DNA of 64,000 bases from Basidiobolus meristosporus CBS 931.73 (Eukaryota > Basidiobolomycota > Basidiobolomycetes > Basidiobolales > Basidiobolaceae), in NCBI GenBank assembly GCA_002104905.1, contig MCFE01000406.1:16489-80488 (forward strand), read 5' to 3'. The position numbers were made by a program, and so were the translations under genes. The notes beneath the pieces were generated by a model. It ran no database searches and was not told the origin of the DNA. It worked only from the letters and a program-made list of their open reading frames with translations. Shown piece after piece: positions 59,576-64,000 of the stretch (the stretch's first letter is position 1; every line of letters begins with the position of its first letter).

Positions 59576-61368
59576 ATGGCCGATGAAAAAGCTCAGCTCC
59601 CCATAGGTGCCTTGTATGTGGAGAAAGGCTACGAGAATGACTTTCGCCCTGACCCAGCTGCCGAAAAGGCGTTAGTTAGGAAGCTGGATAGGCGCTTAAT
59701 CCCCTTCCTTGCACTACTATATCTTTGCTCCTTTCTGGATCGTGTGAATATAGGTATGAGATTGTTTCTTTGATCCTGATAAGCAACCTGAGTAATCAAG
59801 CTCTCCTGACTGCCAATAGGTAATGCAAAACTTGCCCATATTGACCAAGACCTCGCACTTACTGGAGCCGAATACAATTGGTCACTCTCCATATTTTTTA
59901 TCGGATATGTAGGTAGTCTTTGAACTAATGCATTGTTCTCACAAAGTTCTAATGTCTATCCTTGTAATATCAGGTCCTTTTCGAAGTGTAAGATATCGAG
60001 CACATTACGTATGATATAGTTGCCTAAACTAACTGCGCCAACTTTAAAGGCCTTCTAATATTATGCTCAAGAAAATTGGCCCTTCAAGATGGATTCCAAT
60101 TGTAATGATATCATGGGCGATTGTAATGATGTGCATGGCTGCTGTTAGCAATGCAACAGGTCTTCTAACGTCAAGGTTTTTCTTGGGGTTGACCGAGGGT
60201 ATGTTGAATACAAGGTTAGCATTTGAAGCGCTAATTCATTAATAATTCCTCTTCAGCTGGCCTGTTTCCTGGTGTAATCTTCTATCTCTCCTTATGGTAT
60301 ACACGTCAAGAGCAGGCGTTTCGCATCGCATTGTTTTTTGGAGCCGCCACAATTGCTGGTGCCTTCGGGGGGTGTTGGCCTATGGGATTATTCAAATGAC
60401 GGGTTGCAAAACTTGACCGGCTGGCAATGGATATTCATCATTGAGTAAGTGAAGAACCATACCTCCACGATTCAGTGAAACAAATATTAACTTGACGCTT
60501 GGATTTTCAGAGGCATACCAACATTAGTGCTTGCTTTCGTATCATACTTCTATCTTCCAGACTTCCCAGAGACCGCATCATTCCTCACGGAAGATGAACG
60601 TCGATTGCTGATGGCACGGCTCAAGCATGATGCAGGTGCTGCATCAGAAACTGAATTCTCTTGGAAGCAATTCAAAGATGGCTTTATCGACTGGAAGATT
60701 TACTTGCATATGGTTGTCTACATATGCGGATCAACTCCATTGTATAGCTTGAGCTTATTCTTGCCAAGTATCGTAAGCGGGATGGGATTCACCAGCCTTA
60801 CAGCCCAGCTCATGTCTGCTCCTCCTTATGCCGTTGCCTGTGCCTTCACTATTCTCGTATCCTCCATGCTGATCGGAAGAAGGAGCGTGGGTTCCATATT
60901 GCCACTTTGGATGTTTATTGGGATGATAGGTTACCTGTTGCTCATTGTACTTAGACATCATGGATCAACAGCACTATATATTTCGGCAATTATTACGAAC
61001 ACCGGAGTATTTGCAAATATTCCTAGTATGCTGTCGTGGTTCACCAACAATATCGGTGGCCATACCAAGAGGGCAGTAGCATCTGCTCTCATCATCTCGT
61101 TTCGGTAACATTGGCGGAGCGTTAGGAGGCCAGGTAAATTCAATATTTAGCAATTCAATCCTTGGAATCCCGTGCTCACCAGTTCTGTTGTTGAAAGATC
61201 TACAGAGCGATGATGGTCCATATTACCCGCGTGGCCATGCTATTTGCTTGGTTGCATGGCTCTTGGCTGGGTAACCGCATGGTGTTCAAATGGCTATTGA
61301 TTCGTGAAAACAAGCGACGTGATAATTTGACCACTGAACAGTATGAAAAGGAGAGTAGATGTTATTGA
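59576..61368 (+). pseudogene. Frameshifted MFS transporter of the Dal5/allantoate permease family
   Basis: Starts intact (MADEKAQLP; exon 1 59576-59753, then splice sites keep the frame through LDRVNIGNAKL, IFFIGYVLFEVPSNIMLKKI and FFLGLTEAGLFPGVIFYL). The frame breaks in the G run at 60,367-60,372 (one base short after AGAFGG), again near 60,397-60,401, then at the T run 61,100-61,102 (one base extra before GNIGGALGGQ), and at least three more times in the last exon (61,198-61,368), which still ends IRENKRRDNLTTEQYEKES in another frame. Splice sites are intact, so the decay is recent, or some breaks are homopolymer sequencing errors. It is the most telomere-proximal recognisable cellular gene. 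Confidence 0.85.
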
Positions 61369-62324
61369 GCCAGCCGATTGGGTACGTTTCTTAAGAATCC
61401 CTTGTCACTAGGATTATCATTAAGATATCCATTTATATATATAGCATCCAGATTTCCGTTACATCTCATAATTACATCCAAAGTTTTGTCAATCTTTGGA
61501 CACTCTGCATAGCGAACTCGTCCATTAATTTTTATTCGTATGTTGTATTAGTGATTGAATAGGTCGGTTTTCAGAACGAAGATCAAGGGCCTAATGGATT
61601 CAGAATGTGCATCACAGTATCAGTCGTATAATGGGTTGTAAGCAACTGCACCAGGGCTTATCCGGATAATGTGACGATTTCATGTATAGTATATACTTAA
61701 TCGCATTTTTGATAGCATCGCTACTTTACATATAAGTGATGTAAATAAATCAGGCTATGCTTGGAGCTGATCTGCAGTAGTGATTAAGTTAGTTCGTTTG
61801 AGTTAGTATGTTGCAACCAAGAAGCGAAACTGGACTTTCTCCAACTATATTTGTGTATGCATTACGTGGATGACTTAGATTTACTGGATTTGATTTGTAT
61901 TGTGGATGCCTATACATATCTGGTCATGGTGAACTACCGGCATGTGATTCATATGGACTAATTTGGCTATACATACCTCTGATTGCACAACTTGCAGCCT
62001 CATTGTTACTCGCAAACCTCTAGTCTTGTGCATTGTTCTAAGGTATTTCAGAATCAAATAACTGAACAACCATTGATCAGATGCTAATGAAATCCCAATT
62101 GCGTATATTTATCTCAAGTAAGTCTCTGAACTATTCTGTGCTGCCATATACACATACTGAAGTGAATTTTGTAATTATACCTGAATATTCACATGGCCAT
62201 GTTGATCACGACCTTCCAATCTTGAAGAATTCTGCCTATATCTTTGATTGGAACTTGGAGATGTTTTGTATGCAGTGTACCAGTTATTTTTGGTAGAATA
62301 ATTTGGGTGGTCTAAAGAGCCCCA
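61369..62324. other. Subtelomeric gene-free spacer
   Basis: AT-rich, no gene recognised; passes into the terminal repeat zone. Confidence 0.5.
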
Positions 62325-62495
62325 CAATTTGTACACATGCTCTTGAAACCTTTTCCAACATATTCTATGGGCTTGTTTTGCCAATACCATGTAAAAGTAT
62401 AGATGCAAATTTGAATATCAATATACATGAAGTGAGAACCAGAAAATCTACTTGTATTCCAATCACTACCAATATCTCCAAGAGCCTTAGGAGAA
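62325..62495 (+). repeat. Dispersed repeat, subtelomeric copy
   Basis: Similar to the minus strand of 56,865-57,090 (see there). It lies directly before the first hairpin module. Confidence 0.5.
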
Positions 62496-62525
62496 GGGAA
62501 AGTCACCAAGGTGGGTTAAATCTTT
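62496..62525 (-). repeat. Hairpin module, copy 1 (degenerate)
   Basis: Contains TCACCAAGGTGGGTTA at 62,503-62,518 after GGGAA. The second arm has lost the GGTGA match. Same orientation as the other three copies. Confidence 0.7.
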
Positions 62526-62550
62526 GGGGCTAGGGGGGGAGACACTGAGG

Positions 62551-62590
62551 GGGAGGGAAACAGTCACCAACAGGTGAAATCTTTATTTCA
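62551..62590 (-). repeat. Hairpin module, copy 2
   Basis: TCACC-AACA-GGTGA at 62,564-62,577 after GGGAGGGAAA, followed by AAATCTTTATTT. On the minus strand AATAAA runs directly into the module. Confidence 0.8.
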
Positions 62591-62603
62591 GTTGAAACAA
62601 AGA

Positions 62604-62629
62604 AGGGTTAGGGTTAGGGTTAGGGTTAG
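62604..62629 (+). repeat. Interstitial telomeric repeats
   Basis: About four TTAGGG units, in the same orientation as the terminal array, about 1.1 kb inside it. Confidence 0.95.
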
Positions 62630-62631
62630 CT

Positions 62632-62735
62632 AAACTTTTGGTTTGAAACTTTTTTTGCAAAATATTTTTTAACTTCGATCAAACTTTTGGTTTGAAACTT
62701 TTTTGCAAAATATTTTTAACTTTGACTAAACTTTA
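62632..62735 (+). repeat. Tandem repeat of about 49 bp
   Basis: Two units, each starting AAACTTTTGGTTTGAAAC and including GCAAAATATTTTT, plus the start of a third (AAACTTTAG). It abuts the interstitial telomere repeats. Confidence 0.88.
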
Positions 62736-62775
62736 GGGGAGGGAAAGTCACCAAGGTAGGTGAAATCTTTATTTG
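62736..62775 (-). repeat. Hairpin module, copy 3
   Basis: TCACC-AAGGTA-GGTGA at 62,748-62,763 after GGGAGGGAAAG, followed by AAATCTTTATTT. AATAAA on the minus strand is directly adjacent. Confidence 0.82.
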
Positions 62776-62861
62776 ATTGCAGACAAGTCTAACTACAAAT
62801 AAAGAAGCCAGCTGGGAATAGAAGATTCCCAAAGTAAACACTAAGTTGAATATGAATAAAT

Positions 62862-63590
62862 CTAAGCTAAAGTTAAGGCAGTATCCCAGAGTACACTGGA
62901 ATTCAGGTTCAAGGGGGAGTGAAGTAGATAAGCTTGAGAGATATAATAATCTTTGAGGAAGTGGGTAACAGCAGGTGAAGGGGAGTTTTTGATAAGTGAA
63001 GTGAATCTTGAGAGCAGAGATTCCTCTAATGAGAAGGTCTTGTAAACTGGAGAATCAGGAAACTCTTTAAAGGCATGGTCAGTAGGCTCCCAGTAAAACT
63101 GGTCAGAGACATTTTGAGAGAACTCTGTAGCAATACTTTTGTCAAGTACTACCTCCAGAGTGTGATTGTTGATAAATCTCATGTTAACAATCTTGGATAA
63201 ATTGTAACCTTGTTGCTTGAGATACATCCTATGCTCAGATATAGGAATGAACTCCACATTGGCAAAGTAGCAGACAGCCCAGTCAGTAACAGGAGGCAAA
63301 TCAGAAGTAGCAGGAAACTTTCTTTTAGTCTTGGGAGGAGCAGCAGGATGTCTTGAGGAAGCAGGAACAGGCTTTTTGATAGCTTCAGAGTAGGAAGAGT
63401 GAGCAGGAGCAGATGAATCTTGGGGAGTCTTGTTGACAGGAACAGCTGGCAGAGAGACAATAGATTCTTGCAGATCAGAGAAGGCAGAAAACAGCTTTTG
63501 GACTTGTTTCTTGAGTAAAGCATTTTCAGCTTCAACAAGTGCAAGCCTTTCCTCAAGGAAGGAAATCTGAAGGGAATGGAGTGAAGGCAT
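62862..63590 (-). CDS. LINE ORF1-like protein of a telomere-adjacent non-LTR element
   Basis: An intact frame gives 242 aa from the ATG at 63,590 on the minus strand; the frame opens further upstream without ATG. The N-terminus is a coiled coil (FLEERLALVEAENALLKKQV), then a Pro/Ser/Lys-rich linker, then a domain (WAVCYFANVEFIPISEHRMY, LSKIVNMRFINNHTLEVVLD) resembling the RNA-binding part of fungal LINE ORF1/N-terminal proteins, then a helical C-terminus. It reads from the telomere inward, the orientation expected if a LINE reverse-transcribes onto a chromosome end. No reverse transcriptase follows: only about 230 bp separate its stop from interstitial telomere repeats. The class is recalled from family patterns, not a search. 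Likely a truncated or gag-only telomeric element. Confidence 0.6.
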   Translation of the reverse strand: MPSLHSLQISFLEERLALVEAENALLKKQVQKLFSAFSDLQESIVSLPAVPVNKTPQDSSAPAHSSYSEAIKKPVPASSRHPAAPPKTKRKFPATSDLPPVTDWAVCYFANVEFIPISEHRMYLKQQGYNLSKIVNMRFINNHTLEVVLDKSIATEFSQNVSDQFYWEPTDHAFKEFPDSPVYKTFSLEESLLSRFTSLIKNSPSPAVTHFLKDYYISQAYLLHSPLNLNSSVLWDTALTLA

Positions 63591-63728
63591 AAGAAATAAG
63601 AAGAAGAGGGTAAGATGGGGTGGGCGGGTGGCAAAATTAGCAGGGAGAAGAGAAGGAAGGGGCAAAAATTCCAGAAGTCAGAATTTATAGATGGATGGAC
63701 AAGGGTAGATGGATGGATTATTCCTTAG

Positions 63729-63763
63729 GGGGGAGGAGGAAAGTCACCAAGTGGTGAAATCTT
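63729..63763 (-). repeat. Hairpin module, copy 4, at the telomere junction
   Basis: TCACCA-AG-TGGTGA at 63,744-63,757 after GGGAGGAGGAAAG. The following AAATC merges directly with the TTAGGG array. On the minus strand this is the first sequence after the telomere and lies about 150 bp upstream of the ORF1 start. Confidence 0.85.
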
Positions 63764-64000
63764 AGGGTTAGGGTTAGGGTTAGGGTTAGGGTTAGGGTTA
63801 GGGTTAGGGTTAGGGTTAGGGTTAGGGTTAGGGTTAGGGTTAGGGTTAGGGTTAGGGTTAGGGTTAGGGTTAGGGTTAGGGTTAGGGTTAGGGTTAGGGT
63901 TAGGGTTAGGGTTAGGGTTAGGGTTAGGGTTAGGGTTAGGGTTAGGGTTAGGGTTAGGGTTAGGGTTAGGGTTAGGTTAGGGTTAGGGTTAGGGTTAGGT
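63762..64000 (+). repeat. Telomere, (TTAGGG)n
   Basis: About 39 units run to the window edge, with one GGTTAGG (short) unit near 63,974 and a short last unit. The G-rich strand runs 5' to 3' toward the right, as at a right-hand chromosome end. Confidence 0.99.

Noticed and set aside
63762-64000. CRISPR-like or satellite array at the right end
   Set aside because: The unit is exactly TTAGGG with no spacers. It is a telomere.

Overview
The window is one chromosome end of a fungus. The right edge (63,762-64,000) is an uninterrupted TTAGGG telomere array. Genes carry many short GT-AG introns (about 47-90 nt) with CTAAC-like branch sites. Gene content includes a velvet regulator, a Zn2Cys6 activator, a KRE9/KNH-type wall protein, a complex I subunit (NDUFB7) and a class I Golgi/ER mannosidase. 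Two introns have U12-type signals (one AT-AC, one GT-AG). Minor-spliceosome introns are absent from most well-studied Dikarya but are known from several early-diverging fungi, so an early-diverging filamentous fungus is my best inference. The species cannot be fixed from this sequence alone.

Layout. (1) 1-39,500 is an ordinary chromosomal arm with about one gene per 2.3 kb: MscL-like channel, B-type cyclin, MSS1/GTPBP3 GTPase, three Dal5-family MFS genes in the window (two intact here), GNAT acetyltransferase, PHYHD1-like dioxygenase, Zn2Cys6 factor, ALKBH1, KRE9/KNH protein, RidA, ribosomal protein uL5 (RPL11), NDUFB7, a TBC1D20/Gyp8-like Rab GAP, GH47 mannosidase, an unrecognised 245-aa protein, a membrane-anchored beta-helix protein, ARF1 and an aquaglyceroporin. 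(2) 40,738-49,686 is a 1.53-kb inverted repeat pair whose 5.9-kb loop contains a single gene, a velvet-domain regulator. (3) 49,700-59,575 is gene-free. Its core (about 51,100-58,080) has almost no CpG dinucleotides and holds decayed transposon material, including two LTRs, one a solo LTR with a 5-bp target duplication, and a repeat-containing broken ORF. (4) 59,576-61,368 is a frameshifted MFS pseudogene. (5) 62,300-64,000 is the subtelomere: dispersed repeats, four copies of a small hairpin module, interstitial TTAGGG repeats, a 49-bp tandem repeat, and a LINE ORF1-like gene reading inward from the telomere.

How genes may work together. Most genes are unrelated housekeeping loci. The stretch 6,968-18,086 (two Dal5-type permeases, an acetyltransferase, a 2-oxoglutarate dioxygenase and a Zn2Cys6 regulator next to a permease) could be a small nutrient-use neighbourhood, but this is inference. 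The most unusual items are the two U12-type introns, the velvet gene inside a long inverted repeat, the CpG-depleted block, and the telomere-proximal ORF1 element with its repeated hairpin modules.

Intron-exon structures were read by hand from splice signals, frame continuity and remembered family consensus. Exon sums were checked to be multiples of three. No database search was run.
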